A stretch of DNA of 15,881 nt from Dehalococcoidia bacterium (lineage in GTDB: Bacteria > Chloroflexota > Dehalococcoidia > UBA3495 > JAAXIE01): positions 1 to 15,881 of the forward strand of contig JAAXIE010000145.1 of NCBI GenBank assembly GCA_012270525.1. Direction: 5' to 3'. A model generated the notes under the pieces. The model made no database searches. It saw only the letters and a program-made list of their open reading frames with translations, and was not told the DNA's origin. A program made the position numbers and the translations under genes. Below, piece by piece: positions 6,416 through 13,492 of the stretch; the first letter of the stretch is position 1, and the number at the start of each line of letters is the position of its first letter.

Positions 6416-7236
6416 TCTACCCCTGGGTCACCTAGCCACAGCCTGTAGGCTTCACGTCGCGACAGCCCCCACTTCTGAGAAACCGTCGCCACCGCCTCCC
6501 TGGCCCTCACGCCCGACTCCTTGAGCCGGAGCAACTCCGAGCGCGCAGCTTCGGGGTCAGCTTGCACCGGAGCGTAGGGTGCCCCCTCAACTACCAGCGT
6601 GAACTCACCCCGCGGTTCCTGGAAATGGTCGACCGCTTCGGACAGCGTGCCCCGGAACACCTCTTCATGCAGCTTCGTCAACTCCCGGCAGACGGCAACA
6701 GGCCGGTCGCCCAGAGCATCAATCATATCCTGGAGCGAACTCCTCAGCCGGTGCGGGGCCTCGAATACCACCAGGGTCTCCCGGCTGGAGGACAGTGCCG
6801 ATAGCGCTCTCCTCCGCTCACCAGTGCGTCGGGGCAGGAATCCCGCGAACCGAAAGGAGTTTCCGTTGAAACCGGATACCGCTAGCGCGCTGGTGACGGC
6901 AGACGCTCCGGGCAATGCAGCTACGGGGTATCCCTGGGACACGGCCTCTGCCACCAGTTCGCGACCCGGATCCGACACAATGGGCGTTCCGGCTTCCGAT
7001 ACGAGGGCCACATCACCCTGCTCCAACGCCCCCAGCAGAACGGGAATCCGCGCCATCTTGTTGGCTTCGAAGAAGCTGACCAACCGGGCTTTCAACCCGT
7101 AGTGGGTCAACAACCTGCGGGCGGAACGCGTGTCCTCGGCAGCCACCACCTCCACCTCCTTCAATACCCGTAAGGCGCGGAGGGTGATGTCCTCCAGGTT
7201 GCCGATGGGCGTGGCAACTACATAGAGGGTGCCCAA
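6412..7236 (-). CDS. rsmI: 16S rRNA 2'-O-ribose C1402 methyltransferase RsmI
   Basis: RsmI uses S-adenosylmethionine to methylate the ribose of C1402 in the 16S rRNA decoding centre. This 274-residue protein has the normal length and the tetrapyrrole-methylase fold signatures: N-terminal LYVVATPIGNLEDITLRALR, AAEDTRSARRLL, LVSEAGTPIVSDPG (a slight variant of the usual SDAGTP), PVAALPGASAVTSALAVSGF, the FAGFLPRRTGER block, LVVFEAPHRLRSSLQDM and GEFTLVVEG. The C-terminal part holds a small helical tail (VSQKWGLSRREAYRLWL). The start is TTG 7236, since MGTLYVVATPIGNLED matches the family beginning and GGCGGAG lies about 8 bases ahead. It is transcribed away from the split-barrel/trp genes, with a 164-base divergent gap that carries a 12-base palindrome. 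Confidence 0.97.
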   Translation of the reverse strand: MGTLYVVATPIGNLEDITLRALRVLKEVEVVAAEDTRSARRLLTHYGLKARLVSFFEANKMARIPVLLGALEQGDVALVSEAGTPIVSDPGRELVAEAVSQGYPVAALPGASAVTSALAVSGFNGNSFRFAGFLPRRTGERRRALSALSSSRETLVVFEAPHRLRSSLQDMIDALGDRPVAVCRELTKLHEEVFRGTLSEAVDHFQEPRGEFTLVVEGAPYAPVQADPEAARSELLRLKESGVRAREAVATVSQKWGLSRREAYRLWLGDPGVD

Positions 7237-7277
7237 GGAGTGACTCCGCCTGAAGAGTTGTTCCCAGTCCTTTCTCC

Positions 7278-7289
7278 TGCCTTAAGGCA
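7278..7289. promoter_or_regulatory. 12-base perfect palindrome in a divergent intergenic region
   Basis: TGCCTTAAGGCA is a perfect inverted repeat between the rsmI start and the split-barrel/trp genes. It could be an operator for a dimeric regulator acting on either side. No second copy was found in the window, so this remains a guess. Confidence 0.25.
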
Positions 7290-7364
7290 AGGGTCTTGGT
7301 GATTCCGCGGGGGCGTCCATGGCCCGCAGACTCCCACCGCTAGCTTTCCACCTTGCCGACGCAT

Positions 7365-7370
7365 TATCAT
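7365..7370 (+). promoter_or_regulatory. Candidate -10 box ahead of the trp cluster
   Basis: TATCAT matches TATAAT at five of six bases and lies 30 bases ahead of the preferred TTG 7401 start. No convincing -35 box stands 16-18 bases upstream. If used, this promoter would drive the split-barrel gene and trpDCFB. Confidence 0.3.
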
Positions 7371-7400
7371 GACCATGTATCCATACCGCGAGGTCCATAC

Positions 7401-7835
7401 TTGGCGACAGTAGGTACGGGCGTCCCAGCCAGCTCCGCAGGTCAACGGCTGCGGGACTTCGCCCAGCGCAACTATCTTGCCATACTGGCCACCATCTATC
7501 CCAGTGGCGGGCCCCAAGCCCTGCCCGTCTGGTATGAGTACGATGGGGCTGTCTTCAGCATCTCTACAGACGTGGCAGCGGTCAAAGTCAGGAATATCCA
7601 GAGCAACCCGCAGGTGGCTCTTTGTATCACGGATACCACCCGCAACATACGCTCCCTCACCGTTCGTGGTCGCGCGGAGATCATTACCGACAACGAGGTC
7701 GCCCACCAGTTGAACCGTCGCCTCTCGGTACGTTATCTCGGCGAAGACGAGGGTAGGGAATGGGCCGACTCCCTGGCCGACGACGAACTGGTGGTCCTGC
7801 GCATCATACCGGAACGCTTCATCTGGACCGGCTAG
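7401..7835 (+). CDS. Split beta-barrel flavin/F420-binding protein (PNPOx-like family)
   Basis: This protein of about 144 residues belongs to the pyridoxamine-5'-phosphate-oxidase-like split-barrel family, which binds FMN or F420. Family features are FAQRNYLAILATIYPSGGPQ, PVWYEYDGAVFSIST, VKVRNIQSNPQVALCITD and the LTVRGRAEI strand. It resembles the F420-dependent reductase type more than true PdxH, because it is short and lacks a PdxH-like C-terminal region. TTG 7401 is preferred: GAGGT sits 6 bases ahead and it leaves a family-like N-terminal extension. The alternative TTG 7353 would add 16 residues, lacks a ribosome site and would place the TATCAT box inside the gene. Its stop is 3 bases before trpD, so it is almost certainly translated with the trp genes. 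Why it sits there is unknown; the substrate is not predictable. Confidence 0.88.
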   Translation: MATVGTGVPASSAGQRLRDFAQRNYLAILATIYPSGGPQALPVWYEYDGAVFSISTDVAAVKVRNIQSNPQVALCITDTTRNIRSLTVRGRAEIITDNEVAHQLNRRLSVRYLGEDEGREWADSLADDELVVLRIIPERFIWTG

Positions 7836-7838
7836 CCC

Positions 7839-8858
7839 ATGATACGGGAAGCTATAGAGGCCTTGGTCTCTGGCAAGTCCCTCACCATGGACGAGGCAAG
7901 CTCGGTGATGCGCGAGGTCATGGATGGGGAAGCCACACCAGCCCAGATCGGGTCGTTCGTAACCGCTTTAAGGGTGAAGGGCGAGACCGCCGATGAGATG
8001 GCGGGCATGGCCACCATAATGCGTGAGAAGGCATTGCACGTAGAGGTCGACGGCCTGACCGTCGACACCGCAGGCACCGGCGGAGATGCCAAGGGCACCT
8101 TCAACATCTCGACGGCCGCTGCCATCGTTGGGGCCGGTGCCGGTGTAAAAATGGCCAAGCACGGAGGCCGGGCTGCTTCCGGGGTGTGCGGGAGCGCCGA
8201 CGTCCTTGAAGCCGCTGGGGTGAAAATCGACCTCGGCCCCGAAGGGGTCAAGCGCTGCATCGAGGACGTGGGCATCGGCTTCATGTTCGCCCCCACTTTC
8301 CATCCTGCCATGCGTCACGCAGCCCCTGTAAGACGTGAGCTCGGCATACGCACCGTGTTCAACGTGATGGGCCCCCTCACCAACCCCGCAGGCGCAGCAG
8401 GCCAACTGCTGGGCGTCCCCGATCCCGCTTGGGGCGAACGCATGGCCCAAGTCCTGCGCATACTGGGTTCCACCCATGCCATGGTGGTCCACGGCGAGGA
8501 CGGCATGGACGAGCTAACTCTGGGGGCCCCCACCCGCGTCTGGGAAGTCAAGGATGGTCAGGTATACGCAGGAACCGTGATCCCGGAAGAAGTAGGTCTG
8601 CCCCGTGTCACCACCGACGAGATACCCGGAGGCGGACCCGAAGAGAGCGCGGTGATACTGCGTCGTCTACTCGGTGGCGAGCAGGGCCCGCTTCGTCATG
8701 TGGTACTCCTCAACGCGGCTGCCGTATTGCTGGTGGGAGGGATGGTAGACGACCTTGCTGCCGGCGTGCCCATGGCGGAAGAAGCTATCGATTCCGGCAA
8801 GGCCGCCCAGACCCTGAACGACCTCGTGACACTCAGCCAGAAACTAGCCAGCGAGTAG
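7839..8858 (+). CDS. trpD: Anthranilate phosphoribosyltransferase
   Basis: TrpD joins anthranilate to phosphoribosyl pyrophosphate, the second step from chorismate to tryptophan. The 339-residue length is normal. The N-terminal helical domain is followed by the PRPP-binding signature DTAGTGGDAKGTFNISTAAA (about residues 76-95), the anthranilate/PRPP-site block KHGGRAASGVCGSADVLEA (about 108-126, normally KHGNRSVSS-GSADVLE), FMFAPTFHPAMRHAAPVRREL and NVMGPLTNPAGA. A TrpG-type amidotransferase domain is absent, so this is the free-standing form. ATG 7839 lies 3 bases after the previous stop with no obvious ribosome site, which suggests translational coupling. The thymidine-phosphorylase family shares the fold, but GPLTNPA and the trp neighbours settle the assignment. 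Confidence 0.97.
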   Translation: MIREAIEALVSGKSLTMDEASSVMREVMDGEATPAQIGSFVTALRVKGETADEMAGMATIMREKALHVEVDGLTVDTAGTGGDAKGTFNISTAAAIVGAGAGVKMAKHGGRAASGVCGSADVLEAAGVKIDLGPEGVKRCIEDVGIGFMFAPTFHPAMRHAAPVRRELGIRTVFNVMGPLTNPAGAAGQLLGVPDPAWGERMAQVLRILGSTHAMVVHGEDGMDELTLGAPTRVWEVKDGQVYAGTVIPEEVGLPRVTTDEIPGGGPEESAVILRRLLGGEQGPLRHVVLLNAAAVLLVGGMVDDLAAGVPMAEEAIDSGKAAQTLNDLVTLSQKLASE

Positions 8859-8901
8859 GTCGTCGCGGGCTCGTGAAGACATTCAGGTCGCCAACCTACT
8901 C

Positions 8902-8908
8902 AAGGAGA
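8902..8908 (+). promoter_or_regulatory. Ribosome binding site that decides the trpC start
   Basis: AAGGAGA lies 5 bases ahead of TTG 8914. It supports a TTG start for trpC, where no ATG gives the family N-terminus. Confidence 0.7.
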
Positions 8909-8913
8909 ACTCA

Positions 8914-9729
8914 TTGACCATACTGGACACCATCGTCGCTGCCAAGAAGTTAGAACTGGCCGAGCAGAAAAAGGCCATCCCCTTGGCAACCCTGCGCCAG
9001 TGGTGCGACGCTGCTTCAGCCCCAGCGGGCTTCGCGGAAGCCCTGTCCGGCGAAGGCATCAGCCTGATCGCCGAGGTGAAGAAGGCCTCGCCATCCCGGG
9101 GGCTGCTTCGAAAGCACTTCAACCCCGTGGGATTGGCCACGACCTACGTGCAAGTCGGAGCATCTGCCATCTCCGTATTGACCGACTCCCATTTCCAGGG
9201 CGAGTTGGCACACCTTTCGGAAGTGAAACGGGCACTGGGCCGGGGGATCCCCGTCCTGCGCAAGGACTTCGTGTTTGACCCTTACCAGGTCTACCAGTCG
9301 AGGGCCACAGGGGCCGACGCCATACTGCTCATCGTGGCCATGCTGGAGTCAACCCAACTTGGAGAATTGATGGCCCTGTCCACCGATCTGTCACTTGACA
9401 CTTTGGTGGAAGTGCACAATGAGGTCGAGTTGGAGACCGCACTGTCGGCCGGGGCCGAAATAGTGGGCATCAACAACCGCGACCTTCATACGTTTCACAC
9501 GGATCTCGAGGTCACCGCTCGGCTGGCCCCACTGGTGCCCAACGGCAAGATTATCGTCAGCGAGAGCGGGATCAGCGGACCTCAGCACATTGCCCAGGTC
9601 AGTGATCTTGGGGTCCACGCCGTCTTGGTTGGTGAGGCCCTGGTCACCAAGCATGACGTCGGAGCAGCCGTTCGCCATCTCATGAGCAGTCCTGCTGAAG
9701 TGGCCGTATCCCCTTCTGAATCGCGGTAG
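8914..9729 (+). CDS. trpC: Indole-3-glycerol-phosphate synthase
   Basis: TrpC closes the indole ring, converting carboxyphenylamino-deoxyribulose phosphate into indole-3-glycerol phosphate. This is a single-domain TIM barrel of 271 residues, the normal size for the unfused enzyme. Diagnostic blocks are ISLIAEVKKASPSRG (barrel strand 1, with the catalytic lysine of EVKKASPS), ISVLTDSHFQGEL, VLRKDFVFDPYQVYQSRA (strand 3, catalytic KDF), GADAILLIVAML, DTLVEVHNEVELETAL, IVGINNRDLHTF, IIVSESGI and HAVLVGEALV. The start is TTG with a good ribosome site. It lies 55 bases after trpD and 10 bases before trpF. The last 20 residues (SSPAEVAVSPSESR) look like a disordered tail. Confidence 0.97.
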   Translation: MTILDTIVAAKKLELAEQKKAIPLATLRQWCDAASAPAGFAEALSGEGISLIAEVKKASPSRGLLRKHFNPVGLATTYVQVGASAISVLTDSHFQGELAHLSEVKRALGRGIPVLRKDFVFDPYQVYQSRATGADAILLIVAMLESTQLGELMALSTDLSLDTLVEVHNEVELETALSAGAEIVGINNRDLHTFHTDLEVTARLAPLVPNGKIIVSESGISGPQHIAQVSDLGVHAVLVGEALVTKHDVGAAVRHLMSSPAEVAVSPSESR

Positions 9730-9739
9730 TCGCATCCCC

Positions 9740-10396
9740 ATGCTGGTAAAGATTTGTGGCATCCTTCAACCTGCTGATGCCCTGGTGGCCTCCGAGGCTG
9801 GGGCCGACCTGGTTGGCATGGTCTTCGTACCGGAGCGCCGGCGCCAGCGGGATATCCCCACAGCACAATCTGTGACAGCCGCCCTGCGAATGTCGGACAA
9901 CACCCCGACCACCGTTGGTCTGTTCGCGAACCAACCCCTGGAAGAGGTCAACCGCACTGTGCGGGCATGCGAGTTGGACATGGTGCAACTCTGCGGTCAG
10001 GAGCCCCTCGAGTACTGCGACCAGGTGGAAGTGTCCGTCATCAAGGTGCTCCATATACTTCCGTCTTGGGAAGTGGAATACGCCGCAGGCCTGCTTGCCG
10101 AACAGATCGAAAACCTGAAAGCGCAGGAGCACTGGGTGACCCTCGACCGGCGCGTGGAGGGTCTTCAGGGTGGCACCGGCCAGTCCTTCAACTGGCAGAT
10201 TGCACGAGAGCTCTCAGCCCGCGGTCACCGCTTCCTGTTGGCCGGGGGACTGGATCCGCGCAACGTGGCCGAAGCCGTCGTAGCAACCCAGCCTTGGGGC
10301 GTAGACGTCTCCACAGGTGTTGAAACCGACGGAGACAAGGATCCCGACAAGGTACGGGCCTTTATTCTGGCGGCGCGTTCCGCGACTGGATGCTAA
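9740..10396 (+). CDS. trpF: Phosphoribosylanthranilate isomerase
   Basis: TrpF performs the Amadori rearrangement between the TrpD and TrpC steps. This 218-residue TIM barrel begins MLVKICGI, carrying the catalytic cysteine at residue 6. Further family blocks are ADLVGMVFVPERRRQ, TVGLFANQPLEEV, LDMVQLCGQE (normally VQLHG), VIKVLHI, the catalytic aspartate region WVTLDRRVEGLQGGTGQSFN (the usual LLD-GGTG block), LLAGGLDPRNVAEAV and GVDVSTGVETDGDKDP. The cysteine replacing histidine in VQLHG and the VTLD variant are small departures from the common form. ATG 9740 has only a weak ribosome site 10 bases after trpC, fitting coupled translation. The stop is 12 bases before trpB. Confidence 0.95.
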   Translation: MLVKICGILQPADALVASEAGADLVGMVFVPERRRQRDIPTAQSVTAALRMSDNTPTTVGLFANQPLEEVNRTVRACELDMVQLCGQEPLEYCDQVEVSVIKVLHILPSWEVEYAAGLLAEQIENLKAQEHWVTLDRRVEGLQGGTGQSFNWQIARELSARGHRFLLAGGLDPRNVAEAVVATQPWGVDVSTGVETDGDKDPDKVRAFILAARSATGC

Positions 10397-10408
10397 AATG
10401 GCTGGGTC

Positions 10409-11623
10409 ATGAGCACCTCATCGGTTGCATTGTCTCTCCCCGACTCGAATGGGCGCTTCGGGCCCTTCGGTGGACGCTTCGTCCCAGAAACCCTGATGCC
10501 CGCCTTGGAGCAGCTGGACCAAGCCTACCAGTTGGCCCGCGAGGACCCTGAGTTCCAGGGCCAGCTACATCATCTGCTAAGCACCTACGTGGGGCGCCCG
10601 ACCGCCCTATACTTTGCCTCCAACCTCACGAAACGGTGTGGAGGGGCTAGGATATACCTCAAGCGGGAAGACCTGGCCCATACCGGGGCCCACAAGATCA
10701 ACAATGCGGTGGGCCAAGCCATTCTCGCCAAGCACATGGGCAAACACCGCATAGTGGCCGAAACGGGAGCGGGACAGCACGGCGTGGCGGCGGCTACCGT
10801 CTGCGCCCTGCTGGACCTCGACTGCATCGTCTACATGGGGGCGGAAGACATCCGTCGCCAGTCGTTGAACGTCTACCGCATGAGGCTTCTGGGGGCAGAG
10901 GTGCGGTCGGTGGAGTCAGGCAGCCGCACCCTTAAGGATGCAATCAACGAGGCCATCCGTGATTGGGTTACCAACGTCCAGACCACCCACTACCTGCTGG
11001 GCAGTGCAGTAGGACCCCATCCCTACCCTCGCATGGTGCGCGACTTCCAGTCCGTCATCGGCAGCGAGGCGAGAGAGCAATTGCTAAACGCTGAGAACCG
11101 TCTGCCGGATTACGTGATAGCCTGCGTCGGTGGCGGTAGCAACGCCATCGGCACGTTCCATCCCTTTCTGGGAGACCAGACAGTGGAGCTCATCGGTGTT
11201 GAAGCGGGAGGCACCGGCCAAGGAGTGGGCCAGAACCATGCCGCCCCTCTCAGTTTTGGGCGACCCGGCGTACTTCACGGCTCCATGTCCTACCTGATGC
11301 AGGACGATGATGGCCAAGTGTCGGAAGCCCAGAGCCTCGCCCCAGGCCTTGACTACCCTGGCGTAGGGCCCGAACACGCTTGGCTCAAGGAGTCGGGACG
11401 CGCCACCTACGTCAGCGTCAACGATCAGGAAGCTTTGCAAGGCTTCGACCTCTTGTGCAGCACCGAGGGCATCATCTCCGCCTTGGAACCGAGCCATGCC
11501 ATCCACCAGGCTTCCAAGCTCGCTGCCCAACTCGGTAGCGACAAGATCATCCTCGTTTGCCTGAGCGGTCGCGGTGACAAGGATATTCACATAGTGGCAG
11601 AGGCCACCGGCACCAAGCTCTAG
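10409..11623 (+). CDS. trpB: Tryptophan synthase beta subunit
   Basis: TrpB is the PLP enzyme that condenses indole with serine to give tryptophan. The 404-residue length and signatures are those of the standard TrpB1 type, which works with Trp[18 protein letters not shown] at the N-terminus, [20 protein letters not shown] with the PLP lysine at about residue 96, [18 protein letters not shown], the phosphate-binding [15 protein letters not shown] (GGGSNAIG near residue 241), [19 protein letters not shown] and [10 protein letters not shown] near the end. ATG 10409 lies 12 bases after trpF. The expected next gene, trpA, is absent: after the stop at 11623 comes a 794-base gene-poor stretch and then rplU. 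TrpA is presumably encoded elsewhere. The longer TrpB2 family is excluded by the N-terminal and GAHKIN blocks. Confidence 0.97.
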   Translation: MSTSSVALSLPDSNGRFGPFGGRFVPETLMPALEQLDQAYQLAREDPEFQGQLHHLLSTYVGRPTALYFASNLTKRCGGARIYLKREDLAHTGAHKINNAVGQAILAKHMGKHRIVAETGAGQHGVAAATVCALLDLDCIVYMGAEDIRRQSLNVYRMRLLGAEVRSVESGSRTLKDAINEAIRDWVTNVQTTHYLLGSAVGPHPYPRMVRDFQSVIGSEAREQLLNAENRLPDYVIACVGGGSNAIGTFHPFLGDQTVELIGVEAGGTGQGVGQNHAAPLSFGRPGVLHGSMSYLMQDDDGQVSEAQSLAPGLDYPGVGPEHAWLKESGRATYVSVNDQEALQGFDLLCSTEGIISALEPSHAIHQASKLAAQLGSDKIILVCLSGRGDKDIHIVAEATGTKL

Positions 11624-11981
11624 CGCGCAATCATATTCGCGAAGCCCTGCATCACCCAATCCCTTCCCCCGGAGCGGTAAGCCCCGCCACGGTGCGCTGA
11701 CGGAAGCCCCCCCAACTATCCGCTCCCGGATGGTCGTGACATTCTCGCGTTGCTTCCCTGCCCACCCCCTGCTACGCTTGTACCAACCAGATTCTATCCG
11801 TGAAAGCTTGCACTAATGGCCACCCTCGTAAGCAACTCCCGCCCAAAACACAACTGCCTCCGTGCCTCCCGCCCGCGTCCCCTTCCCCTTCATGGCCACC
11901 GCCAGACCGCCCCGAAAACCAACACCGGAACATCTTTTCAGATAGAATCCAGCTACGCCAGCCGGAACAATCGGAACAGAA

Positions 11982-12009
11982 TCAGCTATGAAAAATCGTT
12001 TTTCAGCTA
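11982..12009. repeat. Tandem TCAGCTA motif around an A/T palindrome
   Basis: TCAGCTA occurs at 11982-11988 and 12003-12009, flanking TGAAAAA (11989-11995) and its reverse complement TTTTTCA (11999-12005). The same arrangement in diverged form is present at about 6365-6390, where TCAGCTA is followed by CGAAAAA and TTTCAG. Confidence 0.45.
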
Positions 12010-12148
12010 CGACCATGTTCCGATGCTCAGATACGGTTCCACCATCCGCAACCCTGCGGGTCCCGCATCCTCTCGCCCAAACCTCTCCCGTCCAGCTATA
12101 AATCGCCCCCGAAGCCCGCTCCCTGCCTTCCTTCAATCGGAACAAAGT

Positions 12149-12179
12149 CCCAAGCTGTTTCAAAGCTGCAATCGGAACA
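12149..12179 (+). repeat. 31-base direct repeat, copy 1
   Basis: CCCAAGCTGTTTCAAAGCTG followed by CAATCGGAACA. Copy 2 at 12281-12311 differs at a single base (12160 T versus 12292 C). The copies are 132 bases apart. Confidence 0.8.
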
Positions 12180-12280
12180 GTTCCGACTCCCTATTCGCAC
12201 CGCCAGTCCTGAATCCGTCCCAACCAGATACGAATCCGGGAGAATCGCCCGTCCCTCTTTCGTACAAGCTGAAACACAGC

Positions 12281-12311
12281 CCCAAGCTGTTCCAAAGCTG
12301 CAATCGGAACA
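12281..12311 (+). repeat. 31-base direct repeat, copy 2
   Basis: Matches 12149-12179 at 30 of 31 positions and also ends in AATCGGAACA. Shorter AATCGGAACA copies lie at 11969-11978 and 12135-12144. Confidence 0.8.
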
Positions 12312-12371
12312 ATCTCGGCCCCAACGCCTCCCAAAGGGCGTCCTCTCATCTCTCAACTCGCAACACTCACC

Positions 12372-12400
12372 TTGACACTACATTCGGCCGCCGATAGAAT
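12372..12400 (+). promoter_or_regulatory. Near-consensus promoter of the rplU operon
   Basis: A perfect TTGACA (12372-12377) and TAGAAT (12395-12400, one base from TATAAT) are separated by 17 bases, the best sigma-70-type match in the window. The start site should fall near 12407, leaving a leader of only about 11 bases before ATG 12418. Confidence 0.8.
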
Positions 12401-12417
12401 CAACGTTCGAGGTTTCA

Positions 12418-12906
12418 ATGGATTACGCTATTTTCCGTACTGGCGGTAAGCAGTACCGTGTCCGGCCACGGGATGTCATTGATGTCGAAAAGCTGGCCGT
12501 GGAACCCGGCTCCCAAGTGGAGATGGGAGACGTGCTGGCCATATCCCGAGATGGCAACCTGCAAGTGGGACGCCCTGTGGTGGCTGGCGCAAGAGTTGTG
12601 GCCCAAGTTGAAGCCCAGACCCGAGACCGCAAGATCATCGTCTTCAAGTACAAGCGGAAGGTCCGTTACCGCCGCAAGAAAGGGCACCGCCAGTCATACA
12701 CCCGGTTGGCGATACGCGAGTTGTTGTTGGAAGGCGAGGAACCCAACACCTTGGTGGCCGAGCCGGAAACAGTTCTTGAGGTTGAGCCCGGGGACCAGTT
12801 AGCAGAGGACCTCGTGCAGGACGACGCTGAAGAAGACGCCGTAGACGAACCTCAGGGTGAAGATACCCAGTATGTAGATGAGGCTCCCGAAGAAGGAGGG
12901 TCCTGA
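12418..12906 (+). CDS. rplU: Ribosomal protein bL21 with long acidic C-terminal extension
   Basis: bL21 binds 23S rRNA in the large subunit. Residues 1 to about 103 are a complete L21: [15 protein letters not shown] at the N-terminus, the [13 protein letters not shown] turn, [20 protein letters not shown] and the basic RNA-binding [19 protein letters not shown]. Most bacterial L21 proteins end near there at about 103 residues. Here the chain continues to 162, and the added 59 residues have about 23 Asp/Glu and no Lys, Arg or His. Start ATG 12418 is fixed by the family N-terminus; GAGG at 12409-12412 is the likely ribosome site. The TGA stop shares its last base with the rpmA ATG, so the genes are translationally coupled, as is usual for L21-L27 pairs. 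Confidence 0.97.
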   Translation: MDYAIFRTGGKQYRVRPRDVIDVEKLAVEPGSQVEMGDVLAISRDGNLQVGRPVVAGARVVAQVEAQTRDRKIIVFKYKRKVRYRRKKGHRQSYTRLAIRELLLEGEEPNTLVAEPETVLEVEPGDQLAEDLVQDDAEEDAVDEPQGEDTQYVDEAPEEGGS

Positions 12907-13175
12907 TGGCCCATAAGAAGGCGGGAGGGAGTTCCCGTAACGGTCGAGACAGCAACCCCAAGCGTCTCGGCGTGAAGTTGTTCGACGGCCAGCAGGTAAA
13001 ACCCGGTAACATCATCGTGCGTCAGCGCGGTACACGTATTCGCCCTGGGCACAACGTAGGCTTGGGACGTGATTTCACCCTGTTCGCCCTCGCTGAAGGC
13101 CGTGTCAAGTTCCAGTGGGCGGCCAAGGGCAAGCGCATGGCCAGCGTCCTTCCCGACGGCTCGGCCGGGCAGTAG
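12906..13175 (+). CDS. rpmA: Ribosomal protein bL27
   Basis: bL27 sits near the peptidyl-transferase centre of the large subunit, where its N-terminal tail reaches the P-site tRNA. The 89-residue protein starts [20 protein letters not shown], the classic L27 N-terminus, without the cleaved N-terminal extension found in many Firmicutes. [20 protein letters not shown] and [16 protein letters not shown] follow. A strong GAAGGAGGG ribosome site lies at 12892-12900 inside the end of rplU, and the start overlaps the rplU stop by one base. rpmE follows after 12 bases. Nothing unusual was seen in the protein. Confidence 0.98.
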   Translation: MAHKKAGGSSRNGRDSNPKRLGVKLFDGQQVKPGNIIVRQRGTRIRPGHNVGLGRDFTLFALAEGRVKFQWAAKGKRMASVLPDGSAGQ

Positions 13176-13187
13176 TCGAGGTCGTCT

Positions 13188-13403
13188 ATGAAGAAGGAAA
13201 TTCACCCCGATTATTTCACGGCGGCAGTGATCACCTGTTCCTGCGGAAATGTCTTCACTACCGGTGCCACCAAGGAGAGCCTCCGCGTTGAGGTGTGCAG
13301 CAAGTGCCACCCCTTCTATACCGGCGAGCAGAGGGTGGTGGACACAGAGGGCCGTATCGAGAGGCTGAGGCGCCGATTCAACCTCGACAGGCCAGCTTCC
13401 TAG
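13188..13403 (+). CDS. rpmE: Ribosomal protein bL31 (zinc-binding form)
   Basis: bL31 bridges the two ribosomal subunits. This 71-residue protein is the zinc-containing type: Cys17 and Cys19 ([13 protein letters not shown]) plus Cys37 and Cys40 ([13 protein letters not shown]) form the four-cysteine site. The family start MKKEIHPDY and the [20 protein letters not shown] block are clear. ATG 13188 lies 12 bases after rpmA with GAGGT nearby, so it is most likely part of the same operon. Because zinc-free L31 paralogues replace this form during zinc starvation in some bacteria, a second copy elsewhere would be meaningful, but none is present here. Confidence 0.97.
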   Translation: MKKEIHPDYFTAAVITCSCGNVFTTGATKESLRVEVCSKCHPFYTGEQRVVDTEGRIERLRRRFNLDRPAS

Positions 13404-13492
13404 CGACCGCTCACGGGCGCTGGTGCCGAGCCCTCGGGCCATCGCCCAGCATGCTCGATGGTATCAGGTTATGCTCGTCAAGGGGGTCCCAT

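Larger units (their letters stand above)
11624..12371. other. Repeat-rich, gene-poor stretch between trpB and rplU
   Basis: I support no gene in these roughly 750 bases. They contain a 31-base direct repeat, six CGGAAC and two GTTCCG hexamers between 11926 and 12310, a palindrome centred on 11997, and several CAGCTA motifs. A long plus-strand frame (11816-12397) crosses it, but it runs into the rplU -10 box and its amino-acid make-up looks random. A weak promoter-like pair, TTGCTT (11750-11755) and TACGCT (11773-11778) with a 17-base spacer, stands at the left. No T-tailed terminator was seen after trpB. Confidence 0.6.

Noticed and set aside
7237..7400. trp leader peptide, T-box or other tryptophan-sensing riboswitch ahead of the trp genes
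   Set aside because: No run of Trp codons, no T-box-like motif and no terminator/antiterminator pair could be seen in this short gap.
11669..11729. Terminator after trpB formed by GGAGCGG (11671) and CCGCTCC (11720)
   Set aside because: The arms are only 7 bases with a loop of over 40 bases and no T-run follows.
12149..12311. CRISPR array
   Set aside because: Only two 31-base copies 132 bases apart, no regular spacers and no cas genes.
11813..12356. Minus-strand frames over the same stretch (11813-12163 and 12096-12356) with DCSDCSF-type repeats
   Set aside because: They are antisense readings of the same DNA repeats, overlap each other and match no known fold; no ribosome site was found.
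11816..12397. 193-residue plus-strand frame between trpB and rplU containing two SPKLFQSCNRN strings
   Set aside because: The repeats reflect the underlying 132-base DNA duplication, the composition looks random (many Ser, Arg, Asn, Pro), there is no ribosome site, and the frame ends inside the rplU -10 box.
13295..13492. Extended DUF1385 start inside rpmE, or ATG 13451
   Set aside because: The early part is an out-of-frame reading of rpmE. ATG 13451 has no ribosome site, while TTG 13493 has AGGGGG and sits next to the conserved block.
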